A program made the position numbers and the translations under genes. Shown here in pieces: positions 1-6,012 of a stretch of 7,375 nucleotides of DNA. The notes under the pieces were generated by a model. The model had not been told where the DNA came from and made no database searches. It saw nothing but the letters and a program-made list of their open reading frames with translations. The DNA is taken from positions 15,088 to 22,462 of the forward strand of contig MGOD01000083.1 of the NCBI GenBank assembly GCA_001795245.1, written 5' to 3'. Position 1 is the stretch's first letter, and each line of letters starts with the position of its first letter. The DNA comes from Chloroflexi bacterium RBG_16_70_13. Its GTDB lineage: Bacteria > Chloroflexota > Limnocylindria > Limnocylindrales > CSP1-4.

Positions 1-299
1 CGATCCCAGGCATCGGGGTTGGTGGCGAGCTCCGCGCCGACGACGAAGAGCTCGCGCTGGAGCCGGAGGATGAGCTCACCGAGGCCGCCGAGGGCCGGCG
101 AGAGGGTCCCGATAAGCCGCTTCGCGCCGAGGTTCGCCCGGGCCAGCCCCAGGGCAGCGACGGCCTCGTCGATCGTGCCGTAGGCCTCCGTCCGGGGGTC
201 GTCCTTGGCGATCCGCTCACCGCCGTACAGCAGCCCGGTCGTGCCGTCGTCGCCCTTCGTCGTCGCGACGGCCGAGCTGATCGGCGAGCGGACAGTCAC
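1..299 (-). CDS. pduO: PduO-type cob(I)alamin adenosyltransferase (3' end cut off by window edge)
   Basis: The visible N-terminal 99 residues match the PduO/MmaB family, which transfers the adenosyl group of ATP to cob(I)alamin in the cytoplasm to make adenosylcobalamin. Residues 13-25 carry the family's N-terminal ATP-binding motif (ATTKGDDGTTGLL), followed by YGGERIAKDDPRTEAYGTID at about 25-44, which aligns with the family's GGxRxxKxxxRxxAxGxxDE signature. The helix ending LQRELFVVGAELATNP near residue 95 is also typical. The rest of the expected 180-200 residues lies left of position 1. The start is GTG at 299, 10 bases after the TAA of the upstream MIP18-like gene, with no good ribosome site, so it is probably read as the second gene of one transcript. 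The family call is firm; the symbol follows common usage for this family (also called mmaB). Confidence 0.88.
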   Translation of the reverse strand, partial: MTVRSPISSAVATTKGDDGTTGLLYGGERIAKDDPRTEAYGTIDEAVAALGLARANLGAKRLIGTLSPALGGLGELILRLQRELFVVGAELATNPDAWD

Positions 300-309
300 G
301 GAATCCGGG

Positions 310-642
310 TTACCACATCAGGCCGGCGTCGCGCGGATCCCAGCGCTCGGCGAGGAGGGTGACCTTGACGGGATGATCGACGACCGACTCGGCCTGCTCC
401 CGGACCTGCTGGATCATCGAGCCGGCATACGGGCAGAACGGCGTCGTGAGGATCATCTTGATCTCGGTTTCGTCCTTCCCCAGCAGGACCTGCTTGATGA
501 GGGCGAGCTCGACGACGTTCATCCCGATCTCCGGATCCACCACCGCCCGCAGGGCGTCGAGGATCGCGAGCTCGGTCGCCCGGCGTTCGGGATCGAACGC
601 GTGAGCCGCGCTGGCCTGGGTCGTGTCGGCGGTGTCGGTCAT
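310..642 (-). CDS. MIP18 family (DUF59, PF01883) metal-sulfur cluster assembly factor, SufT/PaaD-like
   Basis: This 110-residue protein is a single-domain member of the DUF59/MIP18 family, small cytoplasmic proteins that help load Fe-S clusters into targets. The diagnostic block VVDPEIGMNVVELALI lies near residues 34-49, and LTTPFCPYAG lies near 65-74 with the conserved cysteine before proline that the family uses in cluster handling. Length matches stand-alone members. The open frame extends to 696, but I chose ATG at 642: the extra 18 residues are outside the family domain, and GGAG lies 11 bases before this ATG. A possible but poorly spaced promoter lies upstream on the minus strand (TTGACC at 696-691, TACGCT at 677-672, only 13 bases apart). 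It is followed after 10 bases by the adenosyltransferase gene, suggesting co-transcription. The exact client protein cannot be told from sequence, so I give no symbol. Confidence 0.85.
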   Translation of the reverse strand: MTDTADTTQASAAHAFDPERRATELAILDALRAVVDPEIGMNVVELALIKQVLLGKDETEIKMILTTPFCPYAGSMIQQVREQAESVVDHPVKVTLLAERWDPRDAGLMW

Positions 643-713
643 CTGGTGGGGCGCTCCGGTGCTTGAATGGGAGCGTACCACCAGTTCGCGGGTCAACCAG
701 TTTGGCGGGCCGC

Positions 714-744
714 GACGCCCGGGTGACAGTGACGCCCGGGTGAC
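714..744. repeat. 14-base direct repeat with three GTGAC cores
   Basis: GACGCCCGGGTGAC occurs at 714-727 and again at 731-744, a 17-base period, in the 124-base gap between the DUF433 gene and the MIP18-like gene. GTGAC appears in the same orientation at 723, 729 and 740. Each copy also holds the palindrome CCCGGG. The repeat lies upstream of the MIP18-like gene's candidate promoter and downstream of the DUF433 stop. It could be a regulator site or chance in GC-rich DNA; no terminator-type stem with a T-tract is visible here. Confidence 0.6.
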
Positions 745-766
745 GGCGGCGCCCGGCTGGCCCCCG

Positions 767-1084
767 TCAGTCCGGCTCGACGACGATCCCGCCCGCCCGG
801 TACGGCTCTGGCAGGCCGGCAGCCTCGGCCGGGGTCAGGCCCGGGCCGGCCAGCGATCCGTCGGGCTCGAAGAAGTCCGCGTACCGCTCTCGATGCTCGG
901 CCGCGTAGGCGTAGGCGGCCGCGACGCCCATCCGCTTCAGCTCGGGGTGGTCGTTGATGAGCCGGGTCAGGGTGTAGCCGTTCTGGCGCAGCTCGAGGAG
1001 CTGGCGGACCGTCAGCCGCGAGCCGTAGCAGAACGGCTCGCCGTTCATGACGAGCGGATCGGACTGGACCCACTTGATCGTCAT
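767..1084 (-). CDS. DUF433 family protein
   Basis: This 105-residue protein carries a DUF433 (PF04255) domain over roughly residues 8-65. Visible signatures are DPLVMNGEPFCYGSRLTVRQ near 9-28, matching the family's DPxxxxGxPxxxGTRxxV block, then NDHPELKRMGVAAAYAYAAE near 44-63, matching DYPxLxxxxxxAALAYA. The domain is a small DNA-binding-like fold often found as the antitoxin-like partner of DUF5615 PIN-like proteins. The C-terminal 40 residues (FFEPDGSLAGPGLTPAEAAG and on) are an extra tail. The ATG at 1084 is 20 bases after the stop of the gene at 1105-1587, so the two are probably one transcript. No DUF5615 or other PIN-like gene lies next to it, so a toxin-antitoxin role is not supported. 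Function unknown; autoregulation is possible but not shown. Confidence 0.8.
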   Translation of the reverse strand: MTIKWVQSDPLVMNGEPFCYGSRLTVRQLLELRQNGYTLTRLINDHPELKRMGVAAAYAYAAEHRERYADFFEPDGSLAGPGLTPAEAAGLPEPYRAGGIVVEPD

Positions 1085-1104
1085 GGGGCGGACGATGCCA
1101 TCGC

Positions 1105-1587
1105 TCAGGCGCCCTTGTAGATGAAGGCGATGACCGGGTTGCGCTTCCGGGCGTCGCCACCGAGGCGACGGTGCCAGCGGAGCGCGGCGATCGCTGCATC
1201 GATCGCGGCGTCGATCGCGGCCACTGCGCCGGGGGCGACCGTCGTCGCGGCCGAGGCACGAAGGCCCTCGGCGATCCCGATGACGTCGTCCATCGGGACG
1301 TCCCGCTTCCGATAGCGCGGCGCGAGCTGCTCCGCCCAGCGTCCGAGGACGGCGGCGTCCCCGGAGCCGATCGCGTCCGCGAGCCGCTCGGCCATCGCCT
1401 CGGTGTCGGACAGGAGCTCCCGGAGGGCCAGCTCCGCATAGCGGTCCCGGAACGTGGGGTCGGCGTCGATGGCGACCTCGAGCGCACGAGCGGCCAGGCG
1501 CGAACGGGCGGCCCGGATGGCCGCGGCGGCCGCTGGTTCGCCGGCGGTCATGTCGGGCGGCGGCAGGCCGAGCGAAGGATGGCTCAC
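1105..1587 (-). CDS. Uncharacterised helical protein, weakly RsbRD_N-like, paired with DUF433
   Basis: I do not recognise this 160-residue protein with confidence. It is alanine/arginine-rich and looks all-helical and soluble, with no signal peptide or membrane segment. Residues about 45-115 (RYAELALRELLSDTEAMAER through VPMDDVIGIAEGLRAS) resemble in pattern the RsbRD N-terminal sensor domain of stressosome-type regulators (PF14361), but this is a weak visual match. Residues 123-136 are a repetitive AIDAAIDAAIAAL helix, and the end (DARKRNPVIAFIYKGA) is polar then hydrophobic and may be a conserved tail. The start is GTG at 1587, with TAGACT ending 8 bases before it and no ribosome site, which fits a leaderless mRNA; ATG at 1551 is an alternative that shortens the protein by 12 residues. 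The DUF433 gene follows after 20 bases. GC-rich third positions support real coding. Confidence 0.72.
   Translation of the reverse strand: MSHPSLGLPPPDMTAGEPAAAAAIRAARSRLAARALEVAIDADPTFRDRYAELALRELLSDTEAMAERLADAIGSGDAAVLGRWAEQLAPRYRKRDVPMDDVIGIAEGLRASAATTVAPGAVAAIDAAIDAAIAALRWHRRLGGDARKRNPVIAFIYKGA
1187..1222. repeat. Three imperfect 12-base tandem units inside a coding region
   Basis: Units at 1187-1198, 1199-1210 and 1211-1222 are near-identical (second and third: TCGATCGCGGC plus G or C). On the minus strand they encode the repeating helix AIDAAIDAAIAA of the 160-residue protein. The period is a multiple of three, so unit gain or loss would keep the frame and change helix length by four residues, about one turn. 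Confidence 0.75.
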
Positions 1588-1595
1588 GAGGCCGA

Positions 1596-1601
1596 AGTCT
1601 A
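1596..1601 (-). promoter_or_regulatory. Candidate -10 box TAGACT for a leaderless transcript
   Basis: On the minus strand TAGACT (TANNNT class) is followed by 8 bases and then the GTG at 1587. Transcription starting at about the normal distance from a -10 box would begin at the GTG itself. No Shine-Dalgarno sequence precedes the GTG and no convincing -35 box is seen. Confidence 0.5.
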
Positions 1602-1648
1602 GCGTGCCCGATCCCGCCCGTCCGCCCGCGCCCCACGCGACGGGCGGC

Positions 1649-1654
1649 TACGAT
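1649..1654 (+). promoter_or_regulatory. Candidate -10 box TACGAT for a leaderless transcript
   Basis: TACGAT lies 7 bases before the ATG at 1662. The ATG at 1653 would overlap the box, so the box favours 1662 as the real start. No Shine-Dalgarno sequence is present and no -35 box is evident. It stands back to back with the minus-strand box at 1596-1601, so the 74 bases between the two starts appear to hold a divergent promoter pair. Confidence 0.5.
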
Positions 1655-1661
1655 GCCGCCG

Positions 1662-2231
1662 ATGAGCGGGCCTCTCGACGACGCCTCCCGGCCCCCGGAT
1701 CCGGGAGACCGGCCGCCCGCCGGCCGCCTGGCCCATGCCCCTTCGGAGCGCTACGCCGAACGGCTGGGTTCGCGGGTCCCAGGCGGCGCCGACGGGACTC
1801 CGAGGCAGACCAGCGTCGCGACCTTGCTCGGAGCCCTCGTCCCGGCGATCGTCGCCCTTCTCGTGACCGTGGCCGCCATGGTCGTCGTCGGCGGCGTCCT
1901 CGCCGAGCAGCGCGGCCTGCTCCTGACCGCGGGATTCGGCGGCGCCGCGATCGGCCTCCTGGCCGCGGGCGCCGCCGTCTCGCCAGACGGCGTCGCGCCG
2001 CCGGCGCTCCCCAGGGGCCGGGCGGTCCGCGTTGCCGTGTTCCTCGCCGTCCTCGCGGTCGCCGGGGCCGCAATCGGGACGTGGGCCTATGGCCGGCTGG
2101 AGGGCGGCGTCTTGGACCCGGTCACGTACCTCTGGACCGTCTTCGGCCCGCTCATCCCGGCGGAGGCGGTGCTTGCCGGGCTCACCGCCGCGTGGGGAGC
2201 CGGCGCGGGCCCGGTCCGCTCGCGCTCGTGA
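1662..2231 (+). CDS. Hypothetical integral membrane protein with four transmembrane helices
   Basis: The 189-residue product begins with about 50 polar, proline- and arginine-rich residues and then has four hydrophobic segments at roughly 53-79, 85-106, 122-143 and 155-181, joined by short loops and ending in a short arginine-containing tail. The basic N-terminus suggests a cytoplasmic N-terminal extension and an even number of crossings. I see no catalytic or transport signature and do not recognise the family. ATG at 1662 was preferred over ATG at 1653 because TACGAT at 1649-1654 sits 7 bases upstream of 1662, as in a leaderless gene. Its TGA overlaps the GTG of the acetyltransferase by 4 bases (GTGA), so translation is probably coupled. 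It leads the three-gene plus-strand cluster. Confidence 0.8.
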   Translation: MSGPLDDASRPPDPGDRPPAGRLAHAPSERYAERLGSRVPGGADGTPRQTSVATLLGALVPAIVALLVTVAAMVVVGGVLAEQRGLLLTAGFGGAAIGLLAAGAAVSPDGVAPPALPRGRAVRVAVFLAVLAVAGAAIGTWAYGRLEGGVLDPVTYLWTVFGPLIPAEAVLAGLTAAWGAGAGPVRSRS

Positions 2232-2770
2232 CCGCGGGCGGGTCGCGGGAGGCCGGACCGGGTCCGTCCCGCGTTGCCCGAGCCGCCGGCCTCCGCTTCC
2301 GCCGCCCGACCGAGGCCGACTACCTGCGCGTCGTCGGTGTCGTCGACGACTGGTGGGACGGCCGCTCCCTCCACAGCAACCTGCCCCGGCTCTGGCTCCA
2401 GCACTTCACCGGCACGTCGTGGCTGGCCGAGGATGAAGCCGGGCGCCTGGCCGGGTTCCTCGTCGGCTTCATCTCGCCCGACCATCCCGACCTGGCCTAC
2501 TGCCACATGGTCGCCACGGACCCCAACGTCCGGGGCGCCGGCGTCGGGCGCCGCCTCTACGAGCACTTCATCGAGGACGCTCGGGCCGCGGGCGCGCGGG
2601 AGGTCCGCGCCGTCACCTGGCCGGGGAATCGCCGCTCGGTGGCCTTCCACCTGGCCCTCGGGTTCCGGATCATGACCGGCCCCGGGACGCAGAACCTGTA
2701 CGGGACGCCGGCTCTCGCCGGATACGATTACGGGACGGAGGACCGGGTGCTCTTCGCCCGGGAGGTATGA
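2228..2770 (+). CDS. GNAT family N-acetyltransferase
   Basis: This 180-residue protein is a single-domain GNAT enzyme, which transfers acetyl from acetyl-CoA to an amine of an unknown substrate in the cytoplasm. The fold can be followed: LRFRRPTEADYLRVVGVVDD near 22-41 (first strand and helix), LAGFLVGFI near 74-82, CHMVATDPNVRGAGVGRRLY near 92-111 including the acetyl-CoA pyrophosphate loop R102-G-A-G-V-G107, then the GNRRSVAFHLALGF stretch near 133-146 (motif B). The conserved tail GYDYGTEDRVLFAREV is typical of GNAT proteins with a C-terminal strand. The GTG at 2228 overlaps the preceding stop by 4 bases; the first 20 residues are low complexity and outside the domain. The next gene starts 7 bases after its stop. 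Substrate cannot be inferred. Confidence 0.9.
   Translation: MTAGGSREAGPGPSRVARAAGLRFRRPTEADYLRVVGVVDDWWDGRSLHSNLPRLWLQHFTGTSWLAEDEAGRLAGFLVGFISPDHPDLAYCHMVATDPNVRGAGVGRRLYEHFIEDARAAGAREVRAVTWPGNRRSVAFHLALGFRIMTGPGTQNLYGTPALAGYDYGTEDRVLFAREV
2761..2766 (+). promoter_or_regulatory. Full-consensus Shine-Dalgarno GGAGGT within the end of the acetyltransferase gene
   Basis: GGAGGT lies inside the last codons of the acetyltransferase gene and ends 11 bases before the ATG at 2778. A second, weaker AGGTAGGG sits immediately before that ATG. It contrasts with the apparently leaderless or coupled starts elsewhere in the window and suggests independently efficient translation of the third gene. Confidence 0.55.
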
Positions 2771-2777
2771 GGTAGGG

Positions 2778-3218
2778 ATGCGCAACCTCATCGGCATCGG
2801 GATCGTGGCCGTCCTCGTGATCGGCGGCTTCATCTTCAGGGACTTCATCAGCGGCAACGCCGCCGAGCTCAAGGTCGGCGACTGCTTCGATCCGCCGACG
2901 TCGATCACCGAGACGGTCGAGGACGTCCAGCACCATCCCTGCGACCAGGAGCACGGGGGCGAGGTCTTCTTCGTCGGCAAGAGCACGGGCGCGAACGACG
3001 CGCCCTACCCGAGCGACGAGGCCCTCGCCACCGAGGTCTTCGGCTTCTGCGACGCGTCGTTCACCGCCTATACCGGCAAGGATCCCGACTTCGACCCGGA
3101 GTGGACGTACGGTTACTTCATCCCGACCTCGGACGGCTGGGGCGACGGCGACCGGGGCATCATCTGCTACGCCACGAAGATCGACGAGTCGACCACGACG
3201 GACAGCATCAGGCAGTAG
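2778..3218 (+). CDS. Membrane-anchored extracytoplasmic protein with Septum_form-like domain
   Basis: The 146-residue protein has one N-terminal hydrophobic segment (about residues 4-20) that would act as a signal anchor, leaving the rest outside the membrane. The outer part resembles the Septum_form domain (PF13845): LKVGDCFDPP near 31-40, a cysteine before DQEHGGEVFFVGK near 55-68, CDASFTAYTG near 91-100, then PTSDGWGDGDRGIICYA near 116-132. Four cysteines (C36, C55, C91, C130) could form two disulfides, as expected for an exported domain. The domain name comes from actinobacterial proteins and does not prove a role in division; many members are of unknown function. ATG at 2778 is 7 bases after the acetyltransferase stop and is served by GGAGGT. 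It ends the plus-strand cluster, 15 bases from the convergent gene at 3234. Confidence 0.8.
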   Translation: MRNLIGIGIVAVLVIGGFIFRDFISGNAAELKVGDCFDPPTSITETVEDVQHHPCDQEHGGEVFFVGKSTGANDAPYPSDEALATEVFGFCDASFTAYTGKDPDFDPEWTYGYFIPTSDGWGDGDRGIICYATKIDESTTTDSIRQ

Positions 3219-3233
3219 GCCGGCCTTGTCGGA

Positions 3234-3575
3234 TCAGGGGGCGTCGGCGTCGAGTGTCTCGCCGATGAAGGGCATGGCCAGCCTGTCGACCGCGTCGAGG
3301 CTCATCCGGAGGACCGCCGTCTTCGCCGCCGCGACCTCGCGGACATAGGCGGCCGCCTCGTCGCCGGTCATTGGCCGGCCCCGGACGATCGAGGTCGGCC
3401 GCCCGACCTGGAGCCACGAGAGGTGGTAGCGGTCCATGCTCCCCCAGGCGACCGAGAGGAGGTCGTCGGAGAGCTGGAGCCACGTCCGGAAGGCATCGAG
3501 GGACGGGTTGGCCTGGAGCCGGACGCCCTCGTCGATGAGCTGGGACGTGCGGGCGACGAGCTCGGCCCGGGTCAC
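3234..3575 (-). CDS. Hypothetical 113-residue protein coupled to pabC
   Basis: I do not recognise this protein. It appears soluble and mostly helical, with tryptophans and charged residues: LDAFRTWLQLSDDLLSVAWG near 26-45, SMDRYHLSWLQVGRP near 46-60, then a helix GDEAAAYVREVAAAKTAVLR near 71-90 and a short tail ending in ETLDADAP. No cofactor or metal motif is visible. The start is GTG at 3575, overlapping the pabC stop by 4 bases (GTGA), so it is almost certainly translated with pabC; the open frame upstream of this is a shadow of pabC. Last in the pabB-pabC cluster, it may have a role linked to p-aminobenzoate or folate metabolism, or may only share the transcript. Third-position GC bias supports real coding. 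Confidence 0.75.
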   Translation of the reverse strand: MTRAELVARTSQLIDEGVRLQANPSLDAFRTWLQLSDDLLSVAWGSMDRYHLSWLQVGRPTSIVRGRPMTGDEAAAYVREVAAAKTAVLRMSLDAVDRLAMPFIGETLDADAP

Positions 3576-4504
3576 GGTGCCGTGCCGGGCCGGGGCCCGG
3601 CGGTGGAGCCCTGCGGTGACTCGCCCCGGATAAAGGCCTCCCGTTCGGCCCTCGCCCGGAGGGTGACCGGGCCCGGCCGCCCGGTGCCGATGGGTCGGCC
3701 CTCGAAGGACGTGACCGGCAGGATGCCCGCGACGCTCGAGCACAGGAACGCCTCGTCGGCCTCCGCCAGGTCGCGCGTCGTGAGCCAGCCCTCGGTCGGG
3801 CGCAGGCCGGCGCCCGGGGCCCAGCCGAGGATCCAGCTCCGCGTCGTCCCGGGCAGGATCGCGCAGGCGAGATCGGGGGTGGCCAGTTCGCTGCTCCGGA
3901 CGAGGAAGACGTTCGCGCTCGTGGCCTCGGACAGGTGGCCGTCGGTGGTCAGGAAGAGGGCGTCGTCGGCGCCGGCCCGGCGGGCCTCCAGCCGGGCGTG
4001 GACGTAGTCGGCGCGGCTCGTCGTCTTGAGCGTGGCCAGGGGGTTCTCGGGGTCGCGCCGGATGTCGCTCGTGACGAGATGGAGGCTGTCGGTCAGGTGG
4101 CCGGCCGGCGGTGGCGAGATCGGCCAGGCCTGGATCGCGATCGTCGGAGCGGCCGCCCCGGGCGGCGGCAGGAGGCCACGGCCCCTGAAGGCGCCTCGGG
4201 TCACGGTGATGCGCACGGAGGCATCGTCATCGGGTCCGGCGAGGCCCTCGGCCTCGAGCAGCGTGCGGATGCCGGCCCGGACTCGGGCATCGATGTCTGC
4301 GGGGAGGTCGATGTCGAGGCCGGTCGCTGACCGCCCGAGTCGGGCGAGGTGCTCGTCGAGCTCGGTCAGCCGCCCACCCCGGGCGCGGAGCGTCTCGAAG
4401 ATCCCGTCGCCGAGCTGGAAGCCGCGATCGAAGGTGGACACGTGGGCGCCCTCCGCGGGCAGGAGGCGCCCGTCGACCCAGACGTGGGCGGGGTCGTCGC
4501 TCAC
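3572..4504 (-). CDS. pabC: Aminodeoxychorismate lyase (class IV PLP aminotransferase fold)
   Basis: The 310-residue product belongs to the PLP fold-type IV family (aminodeoxychorismate lyase, branched-chain and D-amino acid aminotransferases). In the proposed role it removes pyruvate from 4-amino-4-deoxychorismate to give p-aminobenzoate for folate. Visible family features are VWVDGRLLPA near 8-17, FDRGFQLGDGIFETLRARGG near 25-44, the PLP lysine K160 in LKTTSRADYV, E193 in LSEATSANVFLV, and LPGTTRSWIL near 217-226. Length is slightly above the usual 270-290 because of a proline/glycine-rich tail after about residue 295. The GTG at 4504 overlaps the pabB stop by 4 bases. The family alone does not separate lyase from aminotransferase; direct coupling to pabB makes lyase much the likeliest. 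Confidence 0.88.
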   Translation of the reverse strand: MSDDPAHVWVDGRLLPAEGAHVSTFDRGFQLGDGIFETLRARGGRLTELDEHLARLGRSATGLDIDLPADIDARVRAGIRTLLEAEGLAGPDDDASVRITVTRGAFRGRGLLPPPGAAAPTIAIQAWPISPPPAGHLTDSLHLVTSDIRRDPENPLATLKTTSRADYVHARLEARRAGADDALFLTTDGHLSEATSANVFLVRSSELATPDLACAILPGTTRSWILGWAPGAGLRPTEGWLTTRDLAEADEAFLCSSVAGILPVTSFEGRPIGTGRPGPVTLRARAEREAFIRGESPQGSTAGPRPGTAP

Positions 4505-5991
4505 GCCTCGATCTCACGCCCACCGATGGCCGAGAGCGGCCCGCGGGCCTTGGCCACGGTCTCGTCCCACTCCGCAGCCGGGTCGCTTCGCCACGTGATC
4601 CCGCCGCCAACGTGAAGGGTCAGCCGCGTTCCGTCGGCGACGAACGTCCGGATGAGGATGCTCGTCTGCATCGCCCCGTCCGCCCCGATCCAGCCGGCCG
4701 CCCCGGTGTACGGGCCGCGGCGAACGGGCTCGTGGGCCTCGAGGAGCTGCATCGCCCGGATCTTGGGTGCGCCGGTGATCGAGCCGCCCGGGAACGACGC
4801 CGCGAGCAGGTGGAAGGCATCGAGGCCGGGCCGGAGCGCTCCGGTCACGGTCGAGACGAGGTGCTGGACGGCCGCGGTCCGCTCCAGGCGGCAGAGGCGG
4901 GGCACCCGGACCGTCCCCGGCCGGCAGACCCGCCCGAGGTCGTTCCGGAGGACGTCGACGATCATGACGTTCTCGGCGCGGTCCTTCGACGAGGCCAGAA
5001 GCTCGCGGGCCAGGGCCCGGTCCTCGGCCCGATCGCGACCGCGCGGGCGGGTGCCCTTGATCGGGTCGGCCGCCACCCGGCCATCGCTCGTGAGCGCCAG
5101 GAACGGCTCCGGGGACGCCGAGAGGATCGCCCGAGTGGCGCCCGTGACCGGGCTCGGGCCGAGGTCGAGGTAGGCCGCGAAGAGCGCGGGATCGCCGGTC
5201 CGGAGGCGCCGGTAGAGGGGCCACGGGTCGCCCCGGAAGGGCGCCTCCAGGCGTCGGGTCAGGTTGGCCTGGTAGATCTCGCCGCGGGCGATCTCGTCGC
5301 GGACCGCCTCGACACCGGCCTCGAAGGCGGCCCGGCCAAGGCCGGACCTGAGCTCGATCGCGCGGGCCGGCTCGGGGGTCAGTGGCGCGTGCCAGGCCGG
5401 AACCCGCGGATCGAGCCCGCCATCCTCGTCGGCCGCGGCCCGGAGCCGTTCCGCGATCACATCGAGTCGTTCGTCGAGGCGCCCGATCCGCTCGTCGAGC
5501 GCCCGGCCCGCGAGCCAGGCGTGGCCGGTCCGTCGATTCCAGGCGACCACCCAGTCGTGGAGGGCGAGGCGCAGGAGCGGGAGCTCCTGGTCGGGGGCAG
5601 CGAGCGAGGGCAGCCGCTCCAGCCGCCGGCCGAAGTCGTACGAGAGGTACCCGACGAGACCGCCGGTGAACGGCGGCGCGTCCGGGATCGCGACCTTGTC
5701 TGCGCTCAGCCGGCCGAGGACGCGGCGGGCCGTGGCGAAGGGATCAGCGCCGTCCGCCGGCGCGTCTAGGACCGCGACCGGATCGGCGGCCAGGTAGCTC
5801 CAGCGTGCGTTCCGGCCGGGTCGGGCGCTCTCGAGGAGGGCCATCCCCGGCAGGTCGCGAAGCCGCTCGGCGACGTCGATCGGGGCGACGCCATCGAGCT
5901 CCGGGAGGCGGGCACAGCGAAGCCCGGGCGGCAGGCTCGTGGGCCTGTCGAGCGACGCTCGGGACGGGCTCGCGCTGCGATGCGGGATCAC
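4501..5991 (-). CDS. pabB: Aminodeoxychorismate synthase component I
   Basis: The 496-residue protein is a chorismate-binding enzyme of the TrpE/PabB family that aminates chorismate to 4-amino-4-deoxychorismate, using ammonia from a PabA-type glutaminase. An N-terminal domain includes FTGGLVGYLSYDFGRRLERL near 108-127. The catalytic domain holds RGEIYQANLTRRL near 236-248, SASPEPFL near 291-298, PIKGTRPRGRD at 310-320, DVLRNDLGRV at 346-355, FPGGSITGAPK at 400-410 and HVGGGITWRSDP at 460-471. The lysine K312 in PIKGT marks PabB; anthranilate synthases have PIAGT. The frame is open much further upstream, but that part is antisense to the divergent acetyltransferase gene; GTG at 5991, with TATCAT 6 bases upstream, is the best start and just precedes the family's N-terminal region. 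No pabA is fused or adjacent in the window. Confidence 0.93.
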   Translation of the reverse strand: MIPHRSASPSRASLDRPTSLPPGLRCARLPELDGVAPIDVAERLRDLPGMALLESARPGRNARWSYLAADPVAVLDAPADGADPFATARRVLGRLSADKVAIPDAPPFTGGLVGYLSYDFGRRLERLPSLAAPDQELPLLRLALHDWVVAWNRRTGHAWLAGRALDERIGRLDERLDVIAERLRAAADEDGGLDPRVPAWHAPLTPEPARAIELRSGLGRAAFEAGVEAVRDEIARGEIYQANLTRRLEAPFRGDPWPLYRRLRTGDPALFAAYLDLGPSPVTGATRAILSASPEPFLALTSDGRVAADPIKGTRPRGRDRAEDRALARELLASSKDRAENVMIVDVLRNDLGRVCRPGTVRVPRLCRLERTAAVQHLVSTVTGALRPGLDAFHLLAASFPGGSITGAPKIRAMQLLEAHEPVRRGPYTGAAGWIGADGAMQTSILIRTFVADGTRLTLHVGGGITWRSDPAAEWDETVAKARGPLSAIGGREIEA

Positions 5992-6000
5992 GCTGCGATG
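5973..6000. repeat. 10-base direct repeat across the pabB/acetyltransferase start region
   Basis: CGCTGCGATG occurs at 5973-5982 and 5991-6000, an 18-base period. It spans the pabB GTG and lies just before the acetyltransferase ATG. The palindrome ATGGCGCCAT at 6005-6014 follows and includes that ATG. These could be operator elements for the shared start region, but 10-base matches may also be chance. Confidence 0.5.
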
Positions 6001-6003
6001 ATA
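5998..6003 (-). promoter_or_regulatory. Candidate -10 box TATCAT for leaderless pabB
   Basis: On the minus strand TATCAT matches TATAAT at five of six positions and is followed by 6 bases and the pabB GTG at 5991. It is the most A/T-rich spot in the surrounding sequence. No Shine-Dalgarno sequence precedes the GTG. No -35 box is seen at 17 bases. Confidence 0.5.
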
Positions 6004-6012
6004 GATGGCGCC

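Noticed and set aside
205..666. Plus-strand open frame of 153 codons
   Set aside because: It is the reverse of the adenosyltransferase and MIP18-like genes, both of which have clear family motifs.
767..1587. Classical toxin-antitoxin pair built on DUF433
   Set aside because: The partner shows no PIN-like acidic residues or DUF5615 signature, so a toxin call is unsupported.
1653..1661. ATG at 1653 as start of the membrane protein
   Set aside because: It adds only MPP and overlaps the TACGAT box, which is well placed for ATG 1662. The choice is not certain.
3219..3233. Bidirectional terminator between the convergent genes ending at 3218 and 3234
   Set aside because: Only the short palindrome AGGCCGGCCT is present near the stop; there is no loop and no T-tract, and the gap is 15 bases.
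5980..6012. ATG at 5980 or 5998 as start of the two-domain acetyltransferase
   Set aside because: They add 11 or 5 residues outside the GNAT domain, and 5980 overlaps the pabB coding sequence. Still possible.
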